Of a stretch of DNA of 64,000 bases, positions 17,178 to 26,038 are shown in pieces. The notes below the pieces were generated by a model. That model had not been told where the DNA came from. It saw only the letters and a program-made list of their open reading frames with translations, and searched no databases. Within the stretch, counting starts at the first letter, position 1. Each line of letters begins with the position of its first letter. The stretch spans positions 1 to 64,000 of the forward strand of contig NZ_JANCTD010000012.1 of assembly GCF_024297185.1 (NCBI RefSeq), given 5' to 3'. The DNA is from Lewinella sp. JB7. GTDB lineage: Bacteria > Bacteroidota > Bacteroidia > Chitinophagales > Saprospiraceae. The translations under genes were made by a program, and so were the position numbers.

Positions 17178-17192
17178 GCCGTCGGTTTTCGA

Positions 17193-17200
17193 CAAAGCTA
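17193..17200 (-). promoter_or_regulatory. TAnnTTTG -7 element of gatC (TAGCTTTG)
   Basis: It lies 16 bases before the chosen gatC ATG on the minus strand and would be destroyed as a promoter if translation began at the upstream TTG. Confidence 0.55.
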
Positions 17201-17653
17201 CGGTTCCCGCCGCTCAATCACCTCCCAGGTATGATCGCCGAGCAGGCGAACGGTAGCGACGTAGTGGTATGGCGGGCGGGGTCCCCACTCGGCCGGACTG
17301 ACCATACTCAGCACGTGAGTCCCGTTGTCACGCTCGTACAGGTAGTAGGTGCGCGAGACGATGGGGTCGATATTCATCTCCGCCGCGTAGATGCGTTCCG
17401 ATACCGTCATGCGGTTTTTGATCTCGGAAGCCTGACGGGCGAGCAACTCAATCTGGGCGCGGATTTGGTCGAGCTGGCGATCGGTCTGTTCGTACATCGC
17501 GCGCATCGCCAGTCCCGTGGCCTTTCCGCGGTCGCTGGGCCGAATCGGTGCGCCTCCGCGTTCGTGGCCGTACGTCAACCGGTGAGGGTCGGAAGCTACC
17601 TTGTCGCCGTCGATGGGGTTCACGAATGCCCGCTCGTCCTTCTTCGCTGCCAT
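17198..17653 (-). CDS. DUF2452 family protein
   Basis: A 151-residue protein matching the DUF2452 pattern I know: an N-terminal NPID segment, DRGKATGLAMRAMYEQTDRQLDQI with a helical region to residue 90, RIYAAEMNIDPIVSRTYYLYE, and a closing LLGDHTWEV. The middle helix is coiled-coil-like. No membrane segment or signal peptide is present. Function is unknown; the family is common in marine Bacteroidota. The gene is separated from gatC by its promoter region. Confidence 0.8.
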   Translation of the reverse strand: MAAKKDERAFVNPIDGDKVASDPHRLTYGHERGGAPIRPSDRGKATGLAMRAMYEQTDRQLDQIRAQIELLARQASEIKNRMTVSERIYAAEMNIDPIVSRTYYLYERDNGTHVLSMVSPAEWGPRPPYHYVATVRLLGDHTWEVIERREP

Positions 17654-17690
17654 ACCCGCTCAAACGACGTTTCGTGCGGAAGGTTTGCCG

Positions 17691-17713
17691 GGCGGCGGAG
17701 CGCGGGAGCCGGC
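17691..17713 (-). repeat. Oriented GC-rich upstream element, copy 2
   Basis: The minus-strand reading CCGGCTCCCGCG-CTCCGCCG lies 38-60 bases before the DUF2452 start, in the same orientation relative to its gene as the copy at 6596. Confidence 0.4.
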
Positions 17714-18216
17714 TATGGCAAAGGAGCAAAGCGGATCTGGTGCAGACCCGTCCAGGGGCCCCCGTCGTAGCGATGAAATTCCAGTCCCGTTATCCGTATC
17801 CGGCGCGGCCGGAACCGGCGTCGGAGATGACGAAGCAGACGGTCGGCCGTTGCTTTGTCCACTTTATTCTGCACGGTTATGTGGGGGCGGCGCCAGGGGC
17901 GTCGGTCCTGGGGCGTGAGCACTTCGGCAAATCGCTCGCGGAGCGGCGCTCGCAGGGCGGCGAGGGGCGGCAGATCGAGGGGGTACGCCACCCCGCCGCC
18001 GAGCGATATAGGCTGGCCGACCTCTACGGAGAATGGCGGTTGGTCCGTAAATCGCCGTTCGGCAAATTGGATGAATGAATCGCGCTGCTCCGGTGGAATG
18101 TGGTGAAAGAGGGTCACGTGAGCCGATAGGTGGTTCCGCTGGGCGGGGAAGAACCGACGGCGGAGAGCGTCGAAGGGAGCGAGGTCCTCCGGATGGACGA
18201 GCAGCGTAACGATCAT
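17713..18216 (-). CDS. 2H phosphoesterase / 2'-5' RNA ligase-like protein
   Basis: A 167-residue protein with the two HxT/S motifs of the 2H family: HVTLFH near residue 33 and HITVQN near 112, spaced about 79 residues apart as expected. Such enzymes hydrolyse 2',3'-cyclic phosphates or act on RNA ends, but the substrate here is open. The ATG at 18216 is chosen because upstream codons have no family resemblance and run antisense through the next gene. It is divergent from the TPR/SPOR gene. Confidence 0.8.
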   Translation of the reverse strand: MIVTLLVHPEDLAPFDALRRRFFPAQRNHLSAHVTLFHHIPPEQRDSFIQFAERRFTDQPPFSVEVGQPISLGGGVAYPLDLPPLAALRAPLRERFAEVLTPQDRRPWRRPHITVQNKVDKATADRLLRHLRRRFRPRRIRITGLEFHRYDGGPWTGLHQIRFAPLP

Positions 18217-18291
18217 GGCACGTTGCGGCGGTGGCGGCAGGGGGTGGGGCATACGGTTGTTACCGGATCGGCAACGCTCTGGTTCGTTTGC

Positions 18292-18315
18292 CCGGCTCCC
18301 GCGTCCCCGCCCCCC
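18292..18315 (+). repeat. Oriented GC-rich upstream element, copy 3
   Basis: CCGGCTCCCGCGTCCCCGCC lies 49-72 bases before the ATG at 18364, in the same sense as that gene. Confidence 0.4.
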
Positions 18316-18363
18316 GGAAGCGCGTATAAAATCGCTATGTTTACGGCGACCTATTTTGCAATC

Positions 18364-20580
18364 ATGAAGTACTGCCCGCGCCTCCTTGCCGTCCTGCTGA
18401 CCTGCGGTCTCGCCCTGCCGCTTTCCGCTCAATTCCGGACGGAAAAACGCACGGCCGACAAGGAATTCGAACTGCACGCCTACAACCTCGCGATCCGTAG
18501 CTATCAGCGGGCACTGTCCTACCGCGACGACGATCTGGAGACCTTGTCGCGGCTCGGCGATGCGTACCGGATGCTGAACAAGCTGGACTCGGCCCGGCTG
18601 TACTACGAACGAGCCACGAACAATCGAAGAGTAGAACCCGCTACACTGCTGGCGTACGCCCACACCCTCAAGGCACTCGGAGAATACGAACGCGCCCAAC
18701 CCCTCTATCTGGCCTACGCCCGGGAGGCGGATGCCACCGTTGGTAATCACTACGCCCGCAGTTGCGATTTCGCCATTCTGCAACGGAACGAAGCCGCGGG
18801 CTTCACCGTCCGTCCGCTGGGTATCAACAGTGCGGCGTCCGACTTCGGCCCGACGATTCCCCGTCCCGGTCAGTTTGTCTTTAACTCTTCCCGTCCCGAT
18901 GAAGACTTCAGCGGCGTGGCGGTCAACCGTCCGTACGTGGCGGAGGTGGCGGCCGGCGGCAGCTTGTCCGCACCCGTCCCCGTGGTATTCCGCTACCGAG
19001 TGGAGGGGGGCAGCGTAGGACCGGTGAGCTACAGTCCCGATGCAACCCAGGTCGTATTTAGCCGCAACAACTTCACGCCCGGTACGCGGATGGTGCCCGA
19101 GGCGGGCATCACCCTCAGCCTGATGATCGCCGACGTGAACGAAGCCGGCGCGTGGACGAACGTACGCCCCCTGCCCGTGAACGGCAACGATTTTAATTCC
19201 GGCTTCGGCAGTTTCGGCGCCGACGGCAACACGATCTACTTCGCCAGCGACCGCCCGGGCGGGTGGGGAGGCTACGACCTCTACCGTATCCGCCGCGTGG
19301 ACAACAACTGGGAAACGACGCCGGAAAATCTCGGCGCCACGGTGAACACCCGCGGTCACGAAATTACCCCCTACTTCGACGGGACCAGCCTGTATTTCTC
19401 CAGCAACTGGCACCAGGGGCTCGGCGCCTACGACGTATTCCGCGCGGGGATGGAAAGCGGTCGCCCCGGCTCCCTCTTTCACCTCGGGGGCGCGGTCAAT
19501 AGTCCGCGCGACGATATGGGCTTCGTCTACGAACCCACGACCGGGCGCGGTTACGTCGTTTCCAACCGAAACGCCGACACCGAAGAGGACATTTACGCCG
19601 TGCAGCTCGAAATGATCGGCCCCGCCCCCGCGGCCGCCACTACGACGACGACGGCACCTACCGCGACCGTTCCCGAGGGAGTCGTGCGCAATTCCCCGGT
19701 GCCCTACGGTCGGGTGCGGGGATACGTGTCCGACATCGAGACCAGCCGACCCGTCGCGGATGCCGCCGTCACGGTTACCAGTCGGAAGGACGGCTCCGCG
19801 ATCGATATTCGCACCGATACGGAAGGGGCCTACTACCTCGCCGTTCAGCCCAATACCGTGTATGACGTTGCCGTAGCCGCCGCCGGCTACGAACCGATGA
19901 CCTTTCCCGTTACCACGACCGCCAGTAACAACCCCGATTTATTCGGTAATATTCTGTTGCTTCCGGCGCAGTCCGCCCCCCCATCTGCGCCGACCGAGGT
20001 CGGCGCCGGGGAAGTCGCGGCACCCCAGACGTACGACCGGGAAACCGCCCCCGCCCCCGCAACCAGTGGTTTTTCGGTTCAGTTGGCCAGCGTCACCGCC
20101 GCTCCCGACCTGACGACCTTCGGTAAGCTCGCCGCGGTCGGACGAGTATATACGGTCACGGCCGACGGCCGCTATAAGGTTCGTCTCGGCACCTTCGCCA
20201 CCCGCGAAGCGGCGACCGCCGCCGCCGGGCGGGCCAGGGAGCTAGGGTATCCGGGTAGCTTCGTAGTAGCCGAAACCCAGGGACCGCTCCCGGCAGACGA
20301 TCCGGAGACCGCACCCGCGCCGGCGCCTACCGTCACTACCACCGCCGCGCCCTTCCGCGTGCAACTGGGAGCCTTCGGAAAACCCGAGAACGTCAACCGG
20401 GAAAAGGCCGGGGCGTTGGGGCAGTTGCGCACCGAAGTGCGGGGTGCCCTGACCGTCTTTTACATCGACGGCCTGACTTCCCTTTCGCAGGCCGAATCGG
20501 TACAGCGGCAGGCTCTGGCGGCCGGCTTCACCGGAGCCTACGTCCTCAAACTTACGGACGGCAAATACGTCAAACCGTAA
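18364..20580 (+). CDS. TPR-PD40 envelope protein with CarboxypepD_reg-like and two SPOR domains
   Basis: A 738-residue exported protein. After a signal peptide (residues 1-23, ending LPLSAQ) come TPR-like helices (about 30-130), then WD40-like PD40 blades (about 150-430, with repeats such as NGNTIYFASDRPGGWGGYDL). A CarboxypepD_reg-like beta-sandwich follows near 455-535 (RVRGYVSDIETSRPVADAAV). The C-terminus holds two SPOR-like domains (about 570-640 and 665-735). SPOR domains bind denuded peptidoglycan at division sites. The order resembles the OmpA-type PD40 proteins of the type IX secretion PorE group, with SPOR where OmpA would be. A role in envelope or cell-wall anchoring is inferred. 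Confidence 0.85.
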   Translation: MKYCPRLLAVLLTCGLALPLSAQFRTEKRTADKEFELHAYNLAIRSYQRALSYRDDDLETLSRLGDAYRMLNKLDSARLYYERATNNRRVEPATLLAYAHTLKALGEYERAQPLYLAYAREADATVGNHYARSCDFAILQRNEAAGFTVRPLGINSAASDFGPTIPRPGQFVFNSSRPDEDFSGVAVNRPYVAEVAAGGSLSAPVPVVFRYRVEGGSVGPVSYSPDATQVVFSRNNFTPGTRMVPEAGITLSLMIADVNEAGAWTNVRPLPVNGNDFNSGFGSFGADGNTIYFASDRPGGWGGYDLYRIRRVDNNWETTPENLGATVNTRGHEITPYFDGTSLYFSSNWHQGLGAYDVFRAGMESGRPGSLFHLGGAVNSPRDDMGFVYEPTTGRGYVVSNRNADTEEDIYAVQLEMIGPAPAAATTTTTAPTATVPEGVVRNSPVPYGRVRGYVSDIETSRPVADAAVTVTSRKDGSAIDIRTDTEGAYYLAVQPNTVYDVAVAAAGYEPMTFPVTTTASNNPDLFGNILLLPAQSAPPSAPTEVGAGEVAAPQTYDRETAPAPATSGFSVQLASVTAAPDLTTFGKLAAVGRVYTVTADGRYKVRLGTFATREAATAAAGRARELGYPGSFVVAETQGPLPADDPETAPAPAPTVTTTAAPFRVQLGAFGKPENVNREKAGALGQLRTEVRGALTVFYIDGLTSLSQAESVQRQALAAGFTGAYVLKLTDGKYVKP

Positions 20581-20598
20581 ATTCACTTAGCCCGTACC

Positions 20599-21567
20599 AT
20601 GCTCCAACTACCTCCGCTCCACGTCGTCCCTAACCAGGCCGACCTGCTGGCCACCCACGAAGCTATCCACCCCTTCGTGCACCGCACCCCGGTCCTGACT
20701 AACCGGAGCATCGACGCGATGACCGGCGCACGCCTGTACTTCAAGTGCGAAAATTTTCAGCGGATCGGGGCCTTCAAGATGCGGGGAGGCGCCAGCGCCG
20801 CGTTGCGATTCACCCCGGCGCAGCGCGAACGGGGACTCGCGACCCACAGCAGCGGCAACCACGCCCAGGCCGTTGCCCGCGCGGCACAGGAACTAGGGGT
20901 GCCGGCCTACATCGTGATGCCCCACGATGCGCCCCGGGTCAAGATCGCGGCCGTGGAGGGCTACGGTGCCACTATATTCTACTGCAACAACACCCCCCGC
21001 GAACGCCAGCAGGCCCTGGACTCCGTCGTGGAGCGCACCGGAGCGGCCTTCATTCATCCTTTCGATGACTACGGAGTGATCGCCGGACAGGCCACCGCCG
21101 CCATGGAGCTTATCGAGGATACGAGCGCGGTGCTGGATTACATTCTCACGCCGGTCGGGGGAGGCGGACTGCTGGCGGGAACGGCCCTGGCGGCGCGTTA
21201 CTTCAGCGTAAAGGCGGAAGTATTCGGCACGGAGCCGGAAGCCGTCGACGATGCCGCGAGAAGTCTGCGGAGCGGGCGGATCGAACTGAACGAAACGAAC
21301 ATAACGGTGGCCGACGGGCTGCGGACCAACCTGGGGGAACGGACCTTCGCCGTCATTCACCGCTACGTACCCCGTATTTACCTCGTCTCGGAACGGGAGA
21401 TCGTGGCCGCCATGCGCCTGATCTGGGAGCGGATGAAAATCATTGTAGAACCCAGTTGCGCGGTTCCCCTGGCGGCGGTGCTTCGCTACCCGGAGGTATT
21501 TGCGGACAAGGAGGTCGGAATTATTCTGACCGGCGGTAACGTCGACGTGGACAAACTTCCCTTTTAG
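20599..21567 (+). CDS. Threonine/serine dehydratase family PLP enzyme
   Basis: A 322-residue fold-type II PLP enzyme. The PLP lysine is in ENFQRIGAFKMRG near residue 52, the substrate loop is HSSGNHAQA near 82, and the phosphate-binding glycine loop is VGGGGLLAG near 186. There is no C-terminal ACT domain, so it resembles catabolic threonine dehydratase or serine racemase rather than feedback-regulated IlvA. The expected reaction is deamination of Thr/Ser to the 2-oxo acid plus ammonia. It begins 18 bases after the SPOR protein and is followed by ribH. Confidence 0.9.
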   Translation: MLQLPPLHVVPNQADLLATHEAIHPFVHRTPVLTNRSIDAMTGARLYFKCENFQRIGAFKMRGGASAALRFTPAQRERGLATHSSGNHAQAVARAAQELGVPAYIVMPHDAPRVKIAAVEGYGATIFYCNNTPRERQQALDSVVERTGAAFIHPFDDYGVIAGQATAAMELIEDTSAVLDYILTPVGGGGLLAGTALAARYFSVKAEVFGTEPEAVDDAARSLRSGRIELNETNITVADGLRTNLGERTFAVIHRYVPRIYLVSEREIVAAMRLIWERMKIIVEPSCAVPLAAVLRYPEVFADKEVGIILTGGNVDVDKLPF

Positions 21568-21623
21568 CCGGCGGCAAACCCTTTCCTCCGAATCGGTGTA
21601 TTCACCCCAAATCTGTACAAACT

Positions 21624-22145
21624 ATGGCCTCCGCCCGCAAAAACCTAAGTACCTACGACGACAGCACTCTTCCGGATGCCGGGCCGATGACGTTCGGCGT
21701 GATCGTTGCGGACTGGAACGAAGACATCACCCACGCCCTGTACGAGGGGTGTTACGAAACGCTCGTTAAGCACGGAGCTAAAGAAACGAACATCCACACC
21801 GTCCAGGTGCCGGGCACCTTCGAGCTTCCGGCCGCGGCGCGCATCCTGGCCGGCCGCGAAAAGCTGGACGCCATCATCTGTCTGGGCTGCGTGATCAAGG
21901 GAGAAACCAAGCACGACGAGTACATCAACAATGCTGTGAGTCAGGGACTGGTGAACCTGAGCATCGCCACCGGCAAGCCCTGCATTTTCGGCGTGCTTAC
22001 GCCCAATACCCACCAACAGGCTCTCGACCGGGCGGGCGGCAAGCATGGAAACAAGGGCGTGGAGGCCGCCGTGACCGGGATCCGGATGGCCGATTTGTAC
22101 CGCAACAGCAAAGTGGGTAAGAAATCGATCGGATTCGGGAATTAA
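21624..22145 (+). CDS. ribH: 6,7-dimethyl-8-ribityllumazine synthase
   Basis: RibH condenses the pyrimidine intermediate with dihydroxybutanone phosphate in riboflavin synthesis. The 173-residue protein shows IVADWNEDITHALYEG, the PGTFELP loop, the CLGCVIKGETKHDEYI region with its catalytic His, and FGVLTPNTHQQAL. The product normally forms pentamers or 60-mer shells. No other rib gene is near. Its TAA stop overlaps the stop of the convergent xseA gene by 4 bases. Confidence 0.96.
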   Translation: MASARKNLSTYDDSTLPDAGPMTFGVIVADWNEDITHALYEGCYETLVKHGAKETNIHTVQVPGTFELPAAARILAGREKLDAIICLGCVIKGETKHDEYINNAVSQGLVNLSIATGKPCIFGVLTPNTHQQALDRAGGKHGNKGVEAAVTGIRMADLYRNSKVGKKSIGFGN

Positions 22146-23371
22146 TCTTCCTTCCTGAGCGTAAGCTTACCACGTGGTAGTCGCACCTCCACCGGCCCCT
22201 TACTTACATCTTCGGGGTCAAGGACGAGTCGACCGTTCTGGCTCACCAGCGCGTAGCCCCGGGCCAGGGTGGTTTCCGGGCGCAGGGCTTCCAGTAATGC
22301 TTCGTGGTGGGTCAAGCGCACCCCCGCGGCGGTGATCGCCCTACGGGCCGCGGCGTGCGTTTCTCGTTCGTAGTCGGCGAGGCGCAGGTGCGCGGTCGTC
22401 AGTGTGGCAGTGGTGGTTTGGTGAAGACCGGCGTGTAGGCGGTCCACCCGATTTGCTTCCTGGTTTATCCGATGTTCGGTAGCGGTCGTGATTGCCCGGC
22501 CCAGATGAAGCAGGTGAGCTTCCGTGTACAGTAGCCGCTCGATGAGGTAAACGGCCACGGCCGTCGGTGTCTTCAGGCTGCGGTGAACGACCCGGTCGAG
22601 AACGGTATCGTCGATCTCGTGTCCGATGCCGGCCAGGACCGGCAGGGGGGCATCCGCTACGGCCCGACAAAGGCTCTCGTCGTCGAAGGCCGCCAGATCC
22701 GTTTTACCGCCCCCGCCCCGCACGATGGCAATGGCGTCGTATTCCTCCCGCCGGCGACCGATCTGGCGGAGCCGCGCGGTCACCTCCTCCACGGTTTGTT
22801 GGCCCTGCATCGCGGATGAGTAGAGCTCCGTGCGAAAAACGAAACCGTAAGGATTATGCCGGAGCTGTCGGTCGAAGTCGGCCCACCCGGCGGCCGTGTC
22901 GGCGCTGATGACGGCCAGGCGGAGGGGGAGATCCGGGATGGGCCGGTCGGCGTTGCGGCCGAGGAGCCCGTCGCGGTGCAGGGATTCCAGCGTGGCCTGC
23001 CGACGGCGCTCCAGACTACCGACGGTGTGCGCCGGGTCGATGTCCTCGACAACCAGTTTCAGTCCGAACCGCTCGTGGAAGGATGCCGTGACCCGGAGGC
23101 GAACGGACATTCCCGTTTGCAGCAGACCGTTAATGATGCGTGCGGAGTGTTCCTTCCGCACCTTTTTAAGCACGCCCGCCCACAGGACGGCGTCGACTTG
23201 GGCGGCAATCTCTTCCGATGCTTCCGCTTTCTCGACCAGGGTGAGCCAGACGTGCCCCCGCGATTCACTCACCTGAGCCAGTTCGGCGGACACCCATACC
23301 GCCTCCGGAAGATTGAGGGCGAAAACGCGCCGGATGAAGGCCGCGAGTTGCGATAGGGGGAGGGTATCCAT
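22142..23371 (-). CDS. xseA: Exodeoxyribonuclease VII large subunit
   Basis: XseA degrades single-stranded DNA to oligonucleotides. The 409-residue protein begins with an OB-fold (residues 1-100, including GHVWLTLVEKA and DAVLWAG). The catalytic domain follows, with GLLGRNADRPIP, AVISADTAAGWADF and the conserved IVRGGGGKTDLAAFDDE and IGHEIDDTVLD motifs. A coiled-coil tail ends it. The start at 23371 is preferred to an ATG 18 bases upstream because a TATTTTG box lies between them. xseB is not adjacent. Confidence 0.94.
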   Translation of the reverse strand: MDTLPLSQLAAFIRRVFALNLPEAVWVSAELAQVSESRGHVWLTLVEKAEASEEIAAQVDAVLWAGVLKKVRKEHSARIINGLLQTGMSVRLRVTASFHERFGLKLVVEDIDPAHTVGSLERRRQATLESLHRDGLLGRNADRPIPDLPLRLAVISADTAAGWADFDRQLRHNPYGFVFRTELYSSAMQGQQTVEEVTARLRQIGRRREEYDAIAIVRGGGGKTDLAAFDDESLCRAVADAPLPVLAGIGHEIDDTVLDRVVHRSLKTPTAVAVYLIERLLYTEAHLLHLGRAITTATEHRINQEANRVDRLHAGLHQTTTATLTTAHLRLADYERETHAAARRAITAAGVRLTHHEALLEALRPETTLARGYALVSQNGRLVLDPEDVSKGPVEVRLPRGKLTLRKED

Positions 23372-23437
23372 GCGCGCCAAAATAGTCATGTTCGCCGTAT
23401 GGCAGGCTCGTGCCGTCCCGCGCGACTACCCGGTGGT

Positions 23438-23445
23438 TACATTTG
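23438..23445 (+). promoter_or_regulatory. TAnnTTTG -7 element of rlmF (TACATTTG)
   Basis: It ends 8 bases before the rlmF ATG, implying a very short or absent leader. Confidence 0.5.
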
Positions 23446-23452
23446 CGCTGCT

Positions 23453-24289
23453 ATGCACCCCAAGAACCGCTATCGGGAACCCCATGATTTCGTGGCCCTC
23501 CGCGCCCTCGAACCCGAGCTGGACTCCTACTTCATCACGACCCCCGACGGGCGCACGTCGCTCGACTTCAGTCAGCCACGAGCCGTGTATCTGCTTAACC
23601 GTACATTATTGCTCCGCGACTACGGACTTAAACACTGGGATATTCCCCAAGAAAATCTGACTCCGCCGATCCCCGGCAGACTGGATTACATCCACGCGCT
23701 CCACGAACTGCATCCGGTAACTAACCGGGTTCTTGACATCGGGACGGGCGCGAGCCTGATCTATCCGATTTTGGGGGTGGGGGAGTACGGGTGGTCGTTC
23801 GTGGGGACGGACATCAGCGCCCGCAGCGTGAAGGTCGCGCGGGCACTGATCAAGTTTAATCCGGTTCTGAAAAAGGTGGAGGTGCGTGAGCAGTCGGATC
23901 CCGGGCGCGTATTCGCCGGAGTGATCGGAGATGAAGAGCGCTTTGACGTCACCATGTGTAATCCGCCCTTCTTTACCAACCGGCAGGAGGCCCGCAAAGC
24001 CGCCGGTAAGAAGTGGGCAAAGCTGGATCGAGCGGATGGAGGGCTGAGTTTCGGTGGTGCGGACGAAGAACTCTGGACTCCCGGAGGCGAACCCCGGTTC
24101 CTGCGAACTATGGTCGAGGAGAGTGTCGACTTCGCCGGTCGGGTTGGGTGGTTTACGACGCTGGTGTCGAAAGGCGGCTACCTGAAACCGGCTGTCGGTC
24201 ATCTCGCACGCGTGGGGGCGAGGGAATGGAAGACGCTGCCGCTGGCGCAGGGCAATAAGCGGTCGCGCCTGCTGGCCTGGCGCTACTGA
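23453..24289 (+). CDS. rlmF: 23S rRNA (adenine-N6)-methyltransferase RlmF
   Basis: RlmF methylates A1618 (E. coli numbering) of 23S rRNA. The 278-residue protein has the family start HPKNRYREPHDF, the SAM motif VLDIGTGASLIYPILG near residue 85, GTDISARSVKVAR, and the N6-adenine motif NPPF near 157. The ATG at 23453 is supported by the N-terminal family match and a -7 box just upstream. The end overlaps the convergent PLP protein gene by 7 bases. Confidence 0.93.
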   Translation: MHPKNRYREPHDFVALRALEPELDSYFITTPDGRTSLDFSQPRAVYLLNRTLLLRDYGLKHWDIPQENLTPPIPGRLDYIHALHELHPVTNRVLDIGTGASLIYPILGVGEYGWSFVGTDISARSVKVARALIKFNPVLKKVEVREQSDPGRVFAGVIGDEERFDVTMCNPPFFTNRQEARKAAGKKWAKLDRADGGLSFGGADEELWTPGGEPRFLRTMVEESVDFAGRVGWFTTLVSKGGYLKPAVGHLARVGAREWKTLPLAQGNKRSRLLAWRY

Positions 24290-24945
24290 CGTTCGCCGAG
24301 CAGTAGACTGCCGATCCGGATCAGCGTGCTGCCCTGATCGAGCGCCAGGCGGTAATCGCCCGACATGCCCATACTGATTTCCGAAAACTTCGGGTCGTCC
24401 TCGAAGTACCGGTCTTTGAGGTCCGAGAAGATCTCGTGCAGGGTGCGGAATTCTTCGGCAACCTGATCCTGATCGTCGGTGTAGGTGGCCATACCCATGA
24501 CGCCCAGGATGCGGACGTTGCGCAGCGGCTCCCGGGCTACGTCGTTGAGTAGATCCCGCCCGCTTTCCGGCGTAAGGCCGTACTTGCTTTCTTCGCGTGC
24601 GATGTGGTACTGCAGCAGAACGTCAACACTGTTGCCGGCGGCCCGTTTGTCGAGTTCCCGCAATAATTTGAGACTGTCGCCGGAGTGAATGAGGTGGGCG
24701 ATCGGAGCCACCGTTTTAGCCTTTTTACTCTGCAGGTGACCGATGAAGTGCCAGTTGATGTCCTGCGGCAGAGCGGCCTGCTTCTCGACCAGTTCGGACA
24801 CGCGATTCTCGCCGAAATCCCGGTGACCGAGATCGTATAGTTCGCGGATCCGCTCGACGGGGTGGGTCTTGGTGACGGCCACCAGGCGCGCGCCGGAAGC
24901 CGCGATTTCCCGACTCAGGGTAACGTAGGTATCGCTCAGGGACAT
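24283..24945 (-). CDS. YggS/PLPBP family pyridoxal-phosphate homeostasis protein
   Basis: A 220-residue TIM-barrel PLP-binding protein with no known catalysis; the family buffers PLP and affects amino-acid pools. The PLP lysine is K26 in VAVTKTHP. DFGENRVSELVEK, WHFIGHLQSKKAK and GLTPE follow, and SMGMSGDYRLALDQGST binds the cofactor phosphate. Length and motifs are standard. It has its own upstream region. Confidence 0.94.
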   Translation of the reverse strand: MSLSDTYVTLSREIAASGARLVAVTKTHPVERIRELYDLGHRDFGENRVSELVEKQAALPQDINWHFIGHLQSKKAKTVAPIAHLIHSGDSLKLLRELDKRAAGNSVDVLLQYHIAREESKYGLTPESGRDLLNDVAREPLRNVRILGVMGMATYTDDQDQVAEEFRTLHEIFSDLKDRYFEDDPKFSEISMGMSGDYRLALDQGSTLIRIGSLLLGERQ

Positions 24946-25144
24946 GTGTTAAATTTTCTAAGCAAGCCGGGGGAGTGGCAAAAAGTTCATCCCCGCCCCA
25001 TTCGTACCGCTTTCTCGAAAACCGCCCCCGCACCGTAATCCGACGTCCCGGGGTATCACCAATTTGCGGTGACGAGCGCGGTAACGCATATGATCTTCAG
25101 TATATTAAGCGTTAAATCAGCAAGACCTTAATTTCGCACCGAAT

Positions 25145-25324
25145 ATGAGCTATATCACCATTAAGAATGATCGCAAGCGTCGCCGGCAGGCTAGAGTCGT
25201 AACGTTTGTCGTCACGGTAACCATGTTAAGCGCCGCCGCCTACGGGATGGGGGCCACGCAGGAACTCGCCGAGTTTTTCCAGCAGATGATCTCGACGGCA
25301 CCGCCGGTCGAACCCGTAGCCTAA
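25145..25324 (+). CDS. Small single-span membrane protein, unrecognised
   Basis: A 59-codon reading frame. A basic N-terminus (KNDRKRRRQAR, residues 7-17) is followed by a hydrophobic helix (residues 18-36, VVTFVVTVTMLSAAAYGMG) and a short acidic, proline-rich tail. The positive-inside pattern and the strong hairpin right after the stop support a real gene with N-in topology. Nothing in its sequence reveals a function. It lies in a 440-base gap between YggS and the FKBP gene. Confidence 0.6.
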   Translation: MSYITIKNDRKRRRQARVVTFVVTVTMLSAAAYGMGATQELAEFFQQMISTAPPVEPVA

Positions 25325-25329
25325 AAATG

Positions 25330-25363
25330 GAGCAGGCCCTCCGGGGATCCGGAAGGCCTGCTC
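25330..25363 (+). terminator. Hairpin terminator shared by convergent genes
   Basis: GAGCAGGCC (25330-25338) pairs with GGCCTGCTC (25355-25363), with a further TCCGG/CCGGA inner stem. It lies between the stops of the small plus-strand gene and the minus-strand FKBP gene and can serve both. Confidence 0.7.
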
Positions 25364-25384
25364 GACTGCCGTACGTTGGCACGT

Positions 25385-26038
25385 TTACTTGACCTCGAAT
25401 AATTCGACGTCGAAGATCAGTGCGGCGTATGGCGGGATCGTGGGGGGCGACCCCTGGGGGCCGTAGGCCAGATCGTAGGGAATGTAGAAGCGGTACTTCG
25501 CACCCTCCTTCATCAATTGTACGCCCTCGGTCCAGCCGGGTATGACCCGGTTCAGCGGAAACTCGATGGTTTCCCCACGCTCGACGGAGCTATCAAATAC
25601 TTTTCCGTCGATCAGCGTACCGTGGTAGTGTACGCGTACCGTTTCGGTGGCCGTGGGGCTGGCGCCCGAACCCTCCTTCAGAACTTCGTACTGCAGGCCG
25701 GAATCCGTGACCTGAACCTCCGGACGCTTGGCGTTTTCTGCCAGGAAAGCTTCGCCCTCCTTGCGAGCCTCGGCTCCTGCGCTCGCCGCCGCTTTTTGCA
25801 GATGCTGCTGGATGTACTGATTAGCTTGTTCCGGGGTGACTTTCGCCGTACCGTTCAGACCCTCTTCAAAACCCTTCGCCAGGCTGGAGGCATCGACGCT
25901 GTCGAAACCCTGCTGCTTCAGGTTCTGGCTCAGCACGATGCCGAGACTGTAACTGGTGGTATCCATGATGGATGAATTTTGCGCCGCGGCCGCGGCGTTA
26001 AAAAGGAGTAATACAAGCAAGCTCGCTAACAGTTTCAT
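25385..26038 (-). CDS. Secreted FKBP-type peptidyl-prolyl isomerase with dimerisation domain
   Basis: A 217-residue protein with a signal peptide (residues 1-19), a helical FKBP_N dimer domain (about 25-115, with YSLGIVLSQNLKQQGF), and a FKBP catalytic domain (about 125-216, with VRVHYHGTLIDGKVFDSS, VIPGWTEGVQLMKEGAKY and AYGPQG). Such FkpA/Mip-type proteins catalyse proline isomerisation and act as chaperones in the periplasm. The start codon overlaps the msrA stop (ATGA), so the two form an operon for envelope protein quality control. Confidence 0.94.
   Translation of the reverse strand: MKLLASLLVLLLFNAAAAAQNSSIMDTTSYSLGIVLSQNLKQQGFDSVDASSLAKGFEEGLNGTAKVTPEQANQYIQQHLQKAAASAGAEARKEGEAFLAENAKRPEVQVTDSGLQYEVLKEGSGASPTATETVRVHYHGTLIDGKVFDSSVERGETIEFPLNRVIPGWTEGVQLMKEGAKYRFYIPYDLAYGPQGSPPTIPPYAALIFDVELFEVK

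Noticed and set aside
18217-19482. A 422-codon N-terminal extension of the 2H phosphoesterase frame
   Set aside because: It runs antisense through the TPR/PD40 gene and lacks any known domain; the family start is at 18216.
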